DNA from: Sandaracinaceae bacterium
GTDB taxonomy: Bacteria; Myxococcota_A; Polyangia; Polyangiales; Sandaracinaceae
Direction: 5' to 3'
Assembly: GCA_040218145.1 (NCBI GenBank)
Contig: JAVJQK010000105.1
Coordinates: 175,211-239,210, forward strand
Length of the DNA: 64,000 nucleotides
Position numbers and translations under genes: made by a program. Shown here one piece after another: positions 6,783 to 15,623 of the stretch. The notes under the pieces are model-generated. The model was not told the origin of the DNA, did no database searches, and saw only the letters and a program-made list of their open reading frames with translations. Each line of letters begins with the position of its first letter. Position 1 is the first letter of the stretch.

Positions 6783-8324
6783 ATGCGCTTCCCCTCCCTC
6801 GCGTTGTCCGCCGCCCTCCTGCTCGCCGGGTGCGGCGGGGAGGCCCTGTCGCTCACCGCCACCGCGACGAGCGACGTCTCCGACGACCCCGGCTTCGCGC
6901 CGAGCGCTCCCGACGCGCGCCTGCTCCGGGTCGATCTGCGGCTCGAGAACCGGAGCGGGCGCACGCTGCCGCTCAGCGCCTCGCTCTTCCGGCTCGATCC
7001 GGTCGAGGGCGCGAGCGTGACCGGGGCGTCGACCAGCGCGTCCCTCGAGCGCTCCTGCGTGCCGGCCGGGGGCGTGCTGCCGCCCGGGCGCGACCTCGAG
7101 TGTGGCGTCGCCTTCGAGGTCGGCGCCGGCTTCGAGCCCGCCTCGATCACCTTCTCGGTCGACGAGCTGAGCGCCTCGTCTCCCGTGCCTCCGCTCGGCG
7201 GCCCGGTCCCGGACGCAGGCCCCGTCGACGCGGGGCCACTCTCGCCGAGCAACGAGCTCGACATCCTGTTCCTGGTCGACGACTCGAGCTCGATGAGCGA
7301 GGAGCAGCAGTCGCTCGCGTCGGCGCTGCCCCGGCTCATCTCGGTCCTGTCCACCGGCGACTTCGACCAGGACGGCCTCACCACGGGGCCGGACGACTTC
7401 CCGCCCGTCTCGAGCGTTCACGCCGGCGTGATCACCACCGACATGGGCACGGGTGGTCACTCCATCCCGACCTGCCGGAGGCCGGAGTTCGGTGCCGACG
7501 GCGTCCTCCGCACCGAAGGCCGCCCCGACCCGCCGGGCTGCGCCGAGGCGTACCCGGCCTTCCTGACCTACGCGCCGCCGGGCGGCCTCACCGCGAGCGA
7601 GTTCGCGCGAGACGCGGCCTGCGTCGCGCAGGTCGGCACGGGAGGCTGCGGGTTCGAGCAACCCCTCGAGGCGGTGCTCAAGGCGCTCTCGCCCGCGGCG
7701 GCGACGGCGTGGACGCGCGACGGGTACGCGCCCCCCAGCTTCCACCTCGGGAGCCTGGGTCACGGCGACGGGGCCAACGCTGGCTTCGTGCGCGACGGCT
7801 CGGCGCTCGCCGTCGTGCTGCTGACGGACGAGGAGGACTGCTCGGCCGCGGATCCCAAGCTCTTCGATCCCGCGGACCCCGACTACGGCGCCACCGATCT
7901 CAACCTGCGCTGCTTCGTGCATGGCGACGCGGCGTTGCATCCGGTGCAGCGCTTCGTGGACGGCCTCGTCCAGCTGCGCCGGCACCCCGGGCGGCTCGTC
8001 TTCGTCCCGATCGTCGGCATCCCGCTGGAGACGGCGGCCACGGCGGGAGGCACCCCGAACTGGGAGCGGCTCGCCTCCGAGGACGAGTCGGCCCGCCACC
8101 CCGCGCTCATCGAGCGCATCGACGAGGCCGAGCCCTACCGACTCGTGCCGTCGTGCAACCTACCGGGCCGCGGGGTCGCCTTCCCGCCCATCCGGATCAG
8201 CCGCGTCGCGCAGGGCCTCGACGCCCTGGGCGCGCAGGTGACCGTGCAGTCCATCTGTCAGGAAGACCTCACGACCGCGACCGAGGAGCTCGTGATCCAG
8301 ATCCGCCGCGCGCTCGGGCGGTGA
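6783..8324 (+). CDS. VWA-domain lipoprotein
   Basis: 513 aa. The signal peptide ends in lipobox LLAGC (Cys17). An Ig-like or DUF4352-like beta domain occupies about residues 20-130, followed by a Pro/Asp/Gly linker and a von Willebrand factor A domain from about 158. The MIDAS motif is intact: Asp166-x-Ser168-x-Ser170 in LVDDSSSMSEEQ. Inserts rich in Cys pairs break the VWA core, as in other myxobacterial surface VWA proteins. It is probably an outer-membrane surface adhesion or protein-interaction factor (inference). The 3' end overlaps the convergent EGF-repeat gene by 56 bp. Confidence 0.85.
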   Translation: MRFPSLALSAALLLAGCGGEALSLTATATSDVSDDPGFAPSAPDARLLRVDLRLENRSGRTLPLSASLFRLDPVEGASVTGASTSASLERSCVPAGGVLPPGRDLECGVAFEVGAGFEPASITFSVDELSASSPVPPLGGPVPDAGPVDAGPLSPSNELDILFLVDDSSSMSEEQQSLASALPRLISVLSTGDFDQDGLTTGPDDFPPVSSVHAGVITTDMGTGGHSIPTCRRPEFGADGVLRTEGRPDPPGCAEAYPAFLTYAPPGGLTASEFARDAACVAQVGTGGCGFEQPLEAVLKALSPAAATAWTRDGYAPPSFHLGSLGHGDGANAGFVRDGSALAVVLLTDEEDCSAADPKLFDPADPDYGATDLNLRCFVHGDAALHPVQRFVDGLVQLRRHPGRLVFVPIVGIPLETAATAGGTPNWERLASEDESARHPALIERIDEAEPYRLVPSCNLPGRGVAFPPIRISRVAQGLDALGAQVTVQSICQEDLTTATEELVIQIRRALGR

Positions 8325-10467
8325 AGACCAGCGCGACGAGCGCGAGCAGCCAGATCCAGCGCGGGGTCGGGGTGGAGCCGCCCGCGCGGCAGCTGCACGC
8401 GCCGCCCGTCAGGATGGGCGGGTCGCTCGGGTCCACGCCGCCGTCGGGGCTGCACGCCGTCGTGCACGTGCCGACCACCGACGCGCCGGGCAGGCCGCCG
8501 CCGGGATCGCAGATCTCGCCCATGTCCACGACGCCGTCGCCGCAGTAGGCGAGGTGGCAGGTGACGCGGCAGCCGTCGGCCGCGGTGTCGGAGTTCCCGG
8601 CGCCGTCATCGCACTCCTCGCCCGTGTCGGTCACCCCGTCGCCGCACGACGCGAAGTCGCACGTGGTGCGGCAGCCGTCGACCGCGGTGTCGGAGTTGCC
8701 GGCGCCGTCGTCGCACTCCTCGCCCGCGTCGATGAGCCCGTCGCCGCAGGTGTCCGTGCACATCGAGGTGCCGCCCGCGAAGGGCTCTCGGCAGGTGTAG
8801 CCGGCCTCGACGTCGCAGCGCGCGTCGCAGCCGTCGCCCGCCGTCGTGTTGCCGTCGTCGCACGCCTCGCCGGGCCCGCGCGAGCCGTCTCCGCAGGCGA
8901 CGACGCACTCCCCGCTCACCGCGTCGCGCGTGGTGCCGACGCGGCACACGCAGGTCGCCTCGGCGCCGATCTGGTTGACGCAGTCCTCGTTGAGCCCGCA
9001 GCCGTCGGTGCCGCGCGCGCACTCGTCCACGTCCACGCAGGTGAAGCCCGAGCCGGCCCAGAAGGGCGCCCGGCAAGCGCACGAGTAGCTGCCTGGCTGG
9101 TTGGTGCAGTCGGCGTTCGGGTCACACGCGTCCGTGCCGCGCGCGCACTCGTCGATGTCGACGCAGTTGCGCCCGTTGCCGTCCACGTCCTCGTAGCCGG
9201 GGTTGCAGGTGCAGAACCAGCTGCCGTCGGTGTTGGTGCAGGTCGCGTCGCTGCTGCACAGGGACACGCCCGGGTCGAGGCACTCGTCGATGTCCACGCA
9301 CAGCGGCTGAGGCGCGCCCGCGCTCTGGTAGCCCGCGTTGCAGTTGCAGCTCCACGAGTCCGGCGCGGCGGGCGGGGTGCTGCCGAAGCAGGAGCCGGGG
9401 CCGCAGCGCGTCGGATCGTCGCCGCACTCGTCGACGTCGACGCACGTGGTTCCGTCGTACCGGAAGCCAGCGCTGCAGGTGCACGTGTATCGGTCGCCGT
9501 CGAGGTGCGGGACCCGGTTGGTGCAGGTCGCGCCCGCGCCGCTCCCGATGCCGCACGGATCGCTTCCGTCGGTGCACTCGTCGATGTCGGCGCAGCCCGT
9601 GCCGGAGGTCCTCCCGTCGCCCGTGTACCCGGTGGGGCAGTCGCAGCGGAAGGGCGGCGCGCCCGCCTGGGGGACGCAGGTCGCGTTGGGCGTGTTCACG
9701 CAGTCCTCGATGGCGGGCGCGCACCCGCTCACGCAGAAGAGGCAGCGCCCTCCCGAGGCGGGCATCGTGCAGGCCTCGTCCGGGTCACAGTCACACGTGT
9801 AGTTGCCGGTGAGGTTGCGACAGGTGCCGACGCCGCAGTTGATGGGGGCCTCGGTGCACTCGTCGATGTCCCGGCACTGCGGGGGCGTGCGCGAGACGAT
9901 GGAGTAGCGGTTCCGCATGCCGCCGGCCCAGTCGTGGCTGGAGGTGCGCAGGTGGCTGACGCCCGTGAACCCCGCGGCGCAGGAGCAGTCCCAGCGGCCG
10001 TTGCTGTAGACGTCGACGCAGCGCCCCCCGGACGGGCCGGCCGTGCAGTCGTTGAGCGCGGGGATGCTGCAGAGGTTCTCGGACGGGGCGTCGGAGCTCA
10101 CGCCAGGGCTCGCGTAGCCGGTCACCTGCGAGGCGGGGTAGGTCCAGTTGGCGAAGGGATCGCCGAGCTCCTGACCGGTGGTCCAGCCGTCGCCGTCATG
10201 GTCGAAGCGGGCGAGCGACGCCCTCCACACCGAGCTCCCGTCGCGAATCGACGCGCAGCTGTTCATCGCGCCCGGCAGCAGCGCGTTGAAGTCGTCGCCG
10301 AAGTCGTTGAAGCACGGCGGCGTCGCACAGCCGCCACCGCCGCTGGCGTTGTTGTGGCACGTCAGGCACCCCGCCGAAGTGGAGGGCACGTAGTCCAAGT
10401 ACTCCGGACACGCGAGCGCGAGGCCAGGCAGCGCCCAGACCAGCACGCACGCGATCAACCCCCGCAT
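8269..10467 (-). CDS. EGF/DUF4215-repeat surface protein with MYXO-CTERM anchor
   Basis: 732 aa. The ATG at 10467 gives a clean signal peptide (MRGLIACVLVWALPGLALA); a GTG at 10476 is possible. Mature order: a Cys-rich N-region with a haem-c-like CLTCH and an Asp-rich EF-hand-like loop (FDHDGDGWTTGQE), then about six calcium-binding EGF modules (each starting DIDEC or DVDEC), then four DUF4215-type disulfide repeats (CGDG...GEECDDG). It ends in a Cys-x-Cys motif, one transmembrane segment and an Arg-rich tail, the MYXO-CTERM sorting signal. It is therefore processed and anchored at the cell surface. A role in adhesion or matrix is inferred from architecture only. Confidence 0.88.
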   Translation of the reverse strand: MRGLIACVLVWALPGLALACPEYLDYVPSTSAGCLTCHNNASGGGGCATPPCFNDFGDDFNALLPGAMNSCASIRDGSSVWRASLARFDHDGDGWTTGQELGDPFANWTYPASQVTGYASPGVSSDAPSENLCSIPALNDCTAGPSGGRCVDVYSNGRWDCSCAAGFTGVSHLRTSSHDWAGGMRNRYSIVSRTPPQCRDIDECTEAPINCGVGTCRNLTGNYTCDCDPDEACTMPASGGRCLFCVSGCAPAIEDCVNTPNATCVPQAGAPPFRCDCPTGYTGDGRTSGTGCADIDECTDGSDPCGIGSGAGATCTNRVPHLDGDRYTCTCSAGFRYDGTTCVDVDECGDDPTRCGPGSCFGSTPPAAPDSWSCNCNAGYQSAGAPQPLCVDIDECLDPGVSLCSSDATCTNTDGSWFCTCNPGYEDVDGNGRNCVDIDECARGTDACDPNADCTNQPGSYSCACRAPFWAGSGFTCVDVDECARGTDGCGLNEDCVNQIGAEATCVCRVGTTRDAVSGECVVACGDGSRGPGEACDDGNTTAGDGCDARCDVEAGYTCREPFAGGTSMCTDTCGDGLIDAGEECDDGAGNSDTAVDGCRTTCDFASCGDGVTDTGEECDDGAGNSDTAADGCRVTCHLAYCGDGVVDMGEICDPGGGLPGASVVGTCTTACSPDGGVDPSDPPILTGGACSCRAGGSTPTPRWIWLLALVALVFTARARGGSGSRAPRSRS

Positions 10468-10522
10468 GACCGACACGCCGGCATTGTGATCGAGCCGGGG
10501 CTCGCCGCCAAACGAACCGCGG

Positions 10523-10551
10523 TTGACCTACTGGCCTTTGTTCAATAGCTT
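10523..10551 (+). promoter_or_regulatory. Sigma-70-type promoter for the pectinacetylesterase-like gene
   Basis: TTGACC (10523-10528), a 17-bp spacer and TAGCTT (10546-10551). It sits 32 bp upstream of the ATG at 10584, which has a good Shine-Dalgarno sequence (GGGAGGA, 10572-10578). This is the clearest two-box promoter I see in the window. Confidence 0.55.
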
Positions 10552-10583
10552 GTGTCGGTTTCGAAGACGGGTCGGGAGGACAC

Positions 10584-11849
10584 ATGGTCGATCGAGCTTG
10601 GGGGAGCGCGGTGGCGGTCGCGCTCATGGTCCTCGCCGGATGTGACGGCGGTGAGGTGGACGGGGTGGACGCGGGGACGACCCCGGGTCGCGACGGCGAA
10701 GTGGCGCCGCCGATGGACGGGGAGGTGGACCGCGACTCCGGTCCGCCGCCCGCCATGGGCTGCGGCAACGGCACGATGGATCCGGGGGAGGAGTGCGACG
10801 ACGGCAACACGGCGCCCTTCGACGGGTGCCAGCCGGATTGCACGCTGTGGGAGGCGGCGGCCGGGGAGCCCCTCGTGCCCGACGCGCCGCGCACCTGGCA
10901 GTACTTCGAGATCGAGGGCGCGCAGTGTCGCGACGGGAGCCCGGCGGGCATCGCCATCAGCGTCAACCCGGACTCGGACGGCGTGCTGATCTTCCTCGAG
11001 GGCGGCGGCGCGTGCTTCAACGAGCAGTGCGAGCGCATCACGACGGACACCGTCTACCGCGAGCCGACCGGCGGCATCTTCGACCGGGGCAACGCGGAGA
11101 ACCCGGTCGCCGACTGGAGCATGGTCTACGTGCCCTACTGCACGGGGGACGTCTTCGCGGGCAACAACCCGGGCGCCACCGTGCCCGGCGTGCGCGAGCC
11201 CCAGAACTTCGTCGGCTACGCCAACATGGGGCGGTTCATGCAACGCCTCGTGCCGACGTTCCGGGAGGCGAGCCGCGTGCTCCTGACCGGCGTCAGCGCG
11301 GGCGGCTTCGGCGCCGCGGCCAACTACCAGCAGGTGGCCGACGTCTTCGGGCCCGTGCAGGTCATGTTGCTCGACGACTCCGGCCCGCCGATGTCGAGCG
11401 AGGTCGTCGCGCCGTGCCTCCAGCAGCAGTGGCGGGAGATCTGGAACCTCGACGACACCATCCTCGCGGACTGCGGCGCCGACTGCCCGGACCCGAACGA
11501 CTGGATCCTCGACTTCTCGGTGCACCTGATGCAGCGCTACCCGGACCGTCCGGCCGGGCTCTTCAGCAACACCGAGGACTTCATCATCCGCGGCTTCTAT
11601 GGCTACGGGCGCAACGACTGCATGCCCGGCTTCTTCCCGAACGTGCCGGCCGACGAGTTCCGCGCCGGGCTCGAGGCCTTCCGCGCCACCTCCGAGGCGG
11701 AGGGCGGAGTGTTCCGCACGTTCTATACGCCGGGCACGACCCACACCTGCATCTCCGGCAGCTGCTTCTACGAGACGCTCTCCGGCGCCACCATGGCCGG
11801 CTGGGTGGGCGAGCTGATCGCAGGCACCGCGTCGCATGTCGGCCCCTGA
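10584..11849 (+). CDS. Pectinacetylesterase-family lipoprotein
   Basis: 421 aa. Lipobox MVLAGC in the first 20 residues, an Asp/Gly/Pro linker, one DUF4215 repeat (CGNGTMDPGEECDDGN), then an alpha/beta-hydrolase domain of the pectinacetylesterase/Notum type. Diagnostic motifs are LIFLEGGGACFN, the nucleophile elbow GVSAGGFG and a late TTHTC supplying the catalytic His. Plant pectinacetylesterases remove acetyl groups from pectin, and Notum removes a lipid from Wnt; the bacterial substrate is unknown. Surface anchoring suggests action on external polysaccharide or esters. A promoter and a ribosome binding site precede it. Confidence 0.85.
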   Translation: MVDRAWGSAVAVALMVLAGCDGGEVDGVDAGTTPGRDGEVAPPMDGEVDRDSGPPPAMGCGNGTMDPGEECDDGNTAPFDGCQPDCTLWEAAAGEPLVPDAPRTWQYFEIEGAQCRDGSPAGIAISVNPDSDGVLIFLEGGGACFNEQCERITTDTVYREPTGGIFDRGNAENPVADWSMVYVPYCTGDVFAGNNPGATVPGVREPQNFVGYANMGRFMQRLVPTFREASRVLLTGVSAGGFGAAANYQQVADVFGPVQVMLLDDSGPPMSSEVVAPCLQQQWREIWNLDDTILADCGADCPDPNDWILDFSVHLMQRYPDRPAGLFSNTEDFIIRGFYGYGRNDCMPGFFPNVPADEFRAGLEAFRATSEAEGGVFRTFYTPGTTHTCISGSCFYETLSGATMAGWVGELIAGTASHVGP

Positions 11850-11893
11850 CGCGCGCTTGGCGCTGGCGAACATCATGCCCGAGCGACCTGTGC

Positions 11894-11899
11894 TATAGG
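11894..11899 (+). promoter_or_regulatory. Putative -10 box (TATAGG) for the CHAD-CYTH gene
   Basis: TGTGCTATAGG resembles an extended -10 element. The hexamer ends 8 nt before the ATG at 11908, leaving a leader of only a few bases. Confidence 0.4.
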
Positions 11900-11907
11900 C
11901 GCCCACC

Positions 11908-13362
11908 ATGGGTGGGTCGCTGCTCGAAGTCTCGTCACAGGAGGGCGCGCGTCGCGTGGCCCTCCGCTACCTCGACCAGGCGTCCAAGGCGTCCGAGCGG
12001 CTGCACGACACCGACGACCCCGGCGCGCTCCACGACTTCCGGGTCGGGCTGCGCCGGCTGCGCTCGTGCCTCCGCGCGTACCGTGAGATCTTCGGGGACC
12101 GCCTGGCGAAGAAGCAGCGCTCGCGGCTCGGCAAGATCGCGGGGCGCACCAACCCGGGCCGCGACGCGGAGGTCCAGCTCGAGCTGGTCACCAAGCTCGG
12201 CGCGCGCGCGGCGCCGCACGAGCGCCCTGGCGTCACGCTCGTGGCCGATCAGCTAGAGAGGCAGAAGGACGAGGCCTACGCGCACGTCCGCGACGAGCTG
12301 TACCGGCGCTTCGCCAAGCTGCAGACGTCCGTCCGCGAGGAGCTCTCGGTCTACTCCGTCACCTACCGGGTCGGCGAGGCGCGCCGTGAGCCGCGCTTCT
12401 GTGAAGCCGCCGCCGACGCGATGGAGGTCGAGCTGGACGCGCTCAGCGGCGCCCTCTCCCAGGTGAAGGGCATCGAGGACGAGGCGATCGCGCACGACGC
12501 CCGCATCCACGGCAAGCGCCTGCGCTATCTGCTCGAGCCGTTCCGGGGGGAGAAGGATCTGGCCAAGCCGCTCGTGAAGCGGCTCAAGGCGCTGCAGGAT
12601 CTGCTCGGCGACCTCAACGACCTGCACAACCTCGCGGCCACCGTCGGAGAGACCCTCGAGGCCTCGGCGCTCGAGGGCGCGCGCCGGCTCCGCGAGGCCG
12701 CGACCGGGGTGGGCGGGGAGCTGCACGAGGAGCTGGCCGCGGACGAGCGACCCGGCCTGGTCGCCCTCCTCCAGCGCACTCATGGCGACCGCACGCGCCT
12801 GCTCGACGATCTCCTCGGGGGCTGGCTCGTCGAGGACGGGGCGCTCGTCCAGCTCGAAGCCGACTTGCGAAGCTTCACCGCGTCGCTCCGCGGCCGGCCG
12901 CCGAGCGGGGTCGAGATCGAGCGCAAGTATCTCCTGAGCGGGCTGCCGTCGGCGTGCGAGGGCGTGACGCCGCTCGAGCTCGATCAGGGCTACGTACCGG
13001 GGGAGCGCCTCGTCGAGCGCATCCGCCGCGTGCGTGACGGCGGGGCCGAGAAATTCCTTCGGACGGTGAAGTCGGGGCGCGGGCTGACGCGCATCGAGAT
13101 CGAGGAGGAGTGCGACCGCGGCACCTTCGAGACGCTCTGGGCGCTGACCGAGGGCAAGCGCGTGCAGAAGAAGCGCTACCGCGTCGAGAGCGACGGCTTC
13201 ACCTGGGAGATCGACGCGTTCACCGATCGCGAGCTCTTCCTCGCCGAGGTCGAGCTCGACGACCCCGAGACCGAGGTCACGGTCCCCGAGTGGCTCGCCC
13301 CGCATCTCGTGCGCGAGGTCACGAACGAGGACACCTACGTCAACGTGAACCTCGCGAAGTAG
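11908..13362 (+). CDS. CHAD-CYTH domain protein
   Basis: 484 aa. The N-terminal CHAD domain (about residues 8-310) is an all-helical bundle with the conserved His/Arg pattern: HDFRVGLRRLRS near the start and AHDARIHGKRLRYLLEPF in the middle. CHAD domains bind polyphosphate. The C-terminal CYTH domain (about 333-484) begins EIERKYL, the phosphate-tunnel signature, and continues with RIRR, LRTVKSG and KKRYR strands. CYTH enzymes hydrolyse or cyclise triphosphates, so a tripolyphosphatase acting with a polyphosphate-binding module is the natural reading. The usual order in fused proteins is CYTH first; here CHAD is first. It converges with the next gene at a 6-bp gap. Confidence 0.9.
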   Translation: MGGSLLEVSSQEGARRVALRYLDQASKASERLHDTDDPGALHDFRVGLRRLRSCLRAYREIFGDRLAKKQRSRLGKIAGRTNPGRDAEVQLELVTKLGARAAPHERPGVTLVADQLERQKDEAYAHVRDELYRRFAKLQTSVREELSVYSVTYRVGEARREPRFCEAAADAMEVELDALSGALSQVKGIEDEAIAHDARIHGKRLRYLLEPFRGEKDLAKPLVKRLKALQDLLGDLNDLHNLAATVGETLEASALEGARRLREAATGVGGELHEELAADERPGLVALLQRTHGDRTRLLDDLLGGWLVEDGALVQLEADLRSFTASLRGRPPSGVEIERKYLLSGLPSACEGVTPLELDQGYVPGERLVERIRRVRDGGAEKFLRTVKSGRGLTRIEIEEECDRGTFETLWALTEGKRVQKKRYRVESDGFTWEIDAFTDRELFLAEVELDDPETEVTVPEWLAPHLVREVTNEDTYVNVNLAK

Positions 13363-13368
13363 CTAGCG

Positions 13369-15009
13369 CTAGAGCTTGTCGAGCCAGGGCGAGAGCGGGA
13401 GCCAGGGCGGGAAGACGCCGCTCGCGTGCGGGTCGATCTCGAGCACGGCGTCGGAGTTCCAGGGGATGCCGTAGATGCGCCCGTTCAGGCCGAGGACCGC
13501 GCCGATCCACTTGCCCTCGCCGCCGCCGAAGTCGTCCAGCTCGCGCGAGGTCAGCGTGGACGGATCGAGCTCGCGCACGCTCGGGGGGCGGCTGGGTGCC
13601 ATGTAGACGAGCCCGTTCGGGGCGAGCGCGCCCGAGGCGCCCGTCGAGCTGGTGAGCGTCGCGCCGGTGTCGTGCTCGACGACCGTCTCGGCCAGCGGAT
13701 CGATCTCGAGCACGGTGGTCGCGCCGAGCGGCAGCCCGAGCACCCGCCCGTCGGGCGTGACGACCCCGCCGTACCAGCTCCGGCTCCCCGCCATCAGGTC
13801 GCCGAAGAGGCGGACCTCGCCCGAGAACGGGTCGACGGACAGGACGCGGCTCTCGGCGGCGGGGATGCCGATGACGAGGCCGCTCGGCGAGAGCACGGCG
13901 CCGCGATACTTGTGGGCCGTGTCCGGGAGCTCCGGGCCGAAGTAGGTGAGGGTCTCCGCGACCGGATCGAGCACCCCCACCTGGCGCGCGCCCGCCGGCA
14001 TGCAGTAGACGAGGCCGTTCGTCGCCACGACTCCGCCGCCGAACTTGGCGCCGCCCCCGAGGTCCGGACCGATCAGCTCCGCCGTGCCTGCCTCCGGATC
14101 GATGCGGAGCACACGGTTCGCCTGGAGCGGGATCCCGTAGATGAAGCCGTCTGGACCGAGCACGCCGCCGACGTAGGAGTTGGTACCGGGGAAGGAGCCG
14201 AACGTGCGCGCGGTGCCGGCCTCGGGGTCGATCTCCAGGATCGTCTCCACGTTGAACGGCATGCCGTAGATGCGGCCGTTCGGGGCGAGCACGCCGCCGA
14301 CCCAGCGCGAGGAGGCGCCCGCCTCGAGCCCCGGCGCGAAGGTCCGGAAGGTGGGCTCTGTCGTCGATCCCTGCGCCGCCGCCTCCTGCAGCGTGACCTG
14401 CACCTGAGGCCAGTCGGGGTCGGTGCAGCCGCGGTCGAGGTCGCAGTAGCCGCGGGCGGGACACGGGCCGCTCCCCACCGAGAGGCACACGCCTTCGCTG
14501 CACTGACCGGCGGCGCACGCGACCGGCGCCTCGCACTCGCCGTCGCTCGTGCACTCGGGCTCCAGGCAGGGCGTCTCCTCGGTGCACTCGTCGGGCACGC
14601 ACTCCCCGCGCAGGCAGGCCCCGCGCCCCGCGTCCTCGCAGGTGACGCCGCGGCAATCCCGCGTGAAGACCACCGTGTAGGCGAAGGCGTCCGACTCGAG
14701 CTGCACGCGCACCGGCCGGGCGATCACCTCACGATCGCCGAGGGTCAGCGCCACCCGCAGGCGGATGTCGCGTCCGGCGAGCTGCTCGAGCGCCGCGACA
14801 CGTCGACCCTCCACGAAGTCGTCCTCGGGCCCGAACGACGTCTCGACCTCTCGCGTCACCGCGCCTTCGGCGTCGAGGAGCTCCACCCGGGCGCCGTCGA
14901 ACTCGAGGCCCGGCAGCAGGTCACTCCGGGCGACGACCACCAACGTGCCGGGCTCCGCGCAGCCGGCCGCGGAGGCGACGAGCAGAGCGAGCAGGCATCG
15001 TCGCATCAT
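13369..15009 (-). CDS. Beta-propeller lipoprotein (Kelch/NHL-like repeats)
   Basis: 546 aa. The start is one of two adjacent ATGs (15009/15006), giving a signal with lipobox ASAAGC. An N-terminal beta domain (about residues 20-120) is followed by a Cys-rich, EGF-like region (about 120-190). A C-terminal propeller (about 205-545) is built from about eight repeats of roughly 40 residues, each with the pattern GGV(L/V)xPxGxIYGxP and ending LxIDP. The repeat sequence recalls proteins that report measured or map values, but no enzyme signature is seen. Likely periplasmic or surface; function unknown. It converges on the CHAD-CYTH gene, and the gap is part of a short palindrome (CTAGCGCTAG). Confidence 0.75.
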   Translation of the reverse strand: MMRRCLLALLVASAAGCAEPGTLVVVARSDLLPGLEFDGARVELLDAEGAVTREVETSFGPEDDFVEGRRVAALEQLAGRDIRLRVALTLGDREVIARPVRVQLESDAFAYTVVFTRDCRGVTCEDAGRGACLRGECVPDECTEETPCLEPECTSDGECEAPVACAAGQCSEGVCLSVGSGPCPARGYCDLDRGCTDPDWPQVQVTLQEAAAQGSTTEPTFRTFAPGLEAGASSRWVGGVLAPNGRIYGMPFNVETILEIDPEAGTARTFGSFPGTNSYVGGVLGPDGFIYGIPLQANRVLRIDPEAGTAELIGPDLGGGAKFGGGVVATNGLVYCMPAGARQVGVLDPVAETLTYFGPELPDTAHKYRGAVLSPSGLVIGIPAAESRVLSVDPFSGEVRLFGDLMAGSRSWYGGVVTPDGRVLGLPLGATTVLEIDPLAETVVEHDTGATLTSSTGASGALAPNGLVYMAPSRPPSVRELDPSTLTSRELDDFGGGEGKWIGAVLGLNGRIYGIPWNSDAVLEIDPHASGVFPPWLPLSPWLDKL

Positions 15010-15094
15010 GGGTCGCGGCGCGGAGGGCACACCCCATGTTCGCGCGGCCGGCGCGCACACTCAACGTGCGGCGCCGATCGCCCGCTCAATTCGC

Positions 15095-15577
15095 TCAATA
15101 GTGAATGTGGACGCGGAGCTGGCGGGTCTGCTCCGTGCGGCCGAAGAGGAAGCGGGCGTCGTCCCAGCTCGGCGGGCCGAACGCGTTGTAGGCGTCGTTG
15201 GAGGCGCCGGTGCCCTCGCTGGGGATGCCGAAGATGTTCCGGTCGAGATCGTTGTTGGCGTTCTCGTCGTGGAAGGCGGCCAGCGCGTACTCGCCGGGCG
15301 GCACGTCCTCGAAGACGCAGTGGGCGCGGTGGCCTTCGATCGTGCGGTCCATCGCCTGCCCGACCGCGTGCTCCCGCCGCGTGGGGTAGCCGTCGCGTGC
15401 GCCCCAGATCGCACAGAAGACGCGGCCGTCGTCGCTGCGGGTGACCACGGTGGCGACGATGCGACGCGGCTCGGTCGGATCCCCGAGCGCGCCCGCCTGG
15501 GCGGCCGCGTCGGTCATCGGGACGCTCGCGGCCAGGAGGAGAAGACCGAGCAGGAGACAGGGGAGGAGCCAGCGCAC
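15095..15577 (-). CDS. DUF2141 exported protein
   Basis: 160 aa from GTG at 15577; a TTG two codons upstream (15583) is an alternative. The N-terminal signal peptide is WLLPCLLLGLLLLAASVP. The mature domain matches DUF2141, whose hallmark is seen here as YALAAFHDENANNDLD then FGIPSEGTGASNDA. Such proteins are small periplasmic or outer-membrane beta-sandwiches of unknown function. The sequence immediately before the start (TATACT, 15584-15589) looks like a -10 box placed so that transcription would begin at the GTG. Confidence 0.8.
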   Translation of the reverse strand: MRWLLPCLLLGLLLLAASVPMTDAAAQAGALGDPTEPRRIVATVVTRSDDGRVFCAIWGARDGYPTRREHAVGQAMDRTIEGHRAHCVFEDVPPGEYALAAFHDENANNDLDRNIFGIPSEGTGASNDAYNAFGPPSWDDARFLFGRTEQTRQLRVHIHY

Positions 15578-15583
15578 GGGCAA

Positions 15584-15589
15584 AGTATA
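15584..15589 (-). promoter_or_regulatory. Putative -10 box (TATACT) for the DUF2141 gene
   Basis: On the minus strand TATACT is followed by six bases and then GTG (15577). The expected transcription start coincides with the GTG, which suggests a leaderless mRNA and favours GTG over the TTG at 15583. Confidence 0.45.
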
Positions 15590-15623
15590 ACGAGGTCTGG
15601 CCGCGCTCCCACCCGCCAGCGGA

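Noticed and set aside
13363..13372. CTAGCGCTAG palindrome between two convergent stops as a terminator
   Set aside because: It is only 10 bp with no loop or T-run and overlaps a stop codon, so it is likely coincidental.
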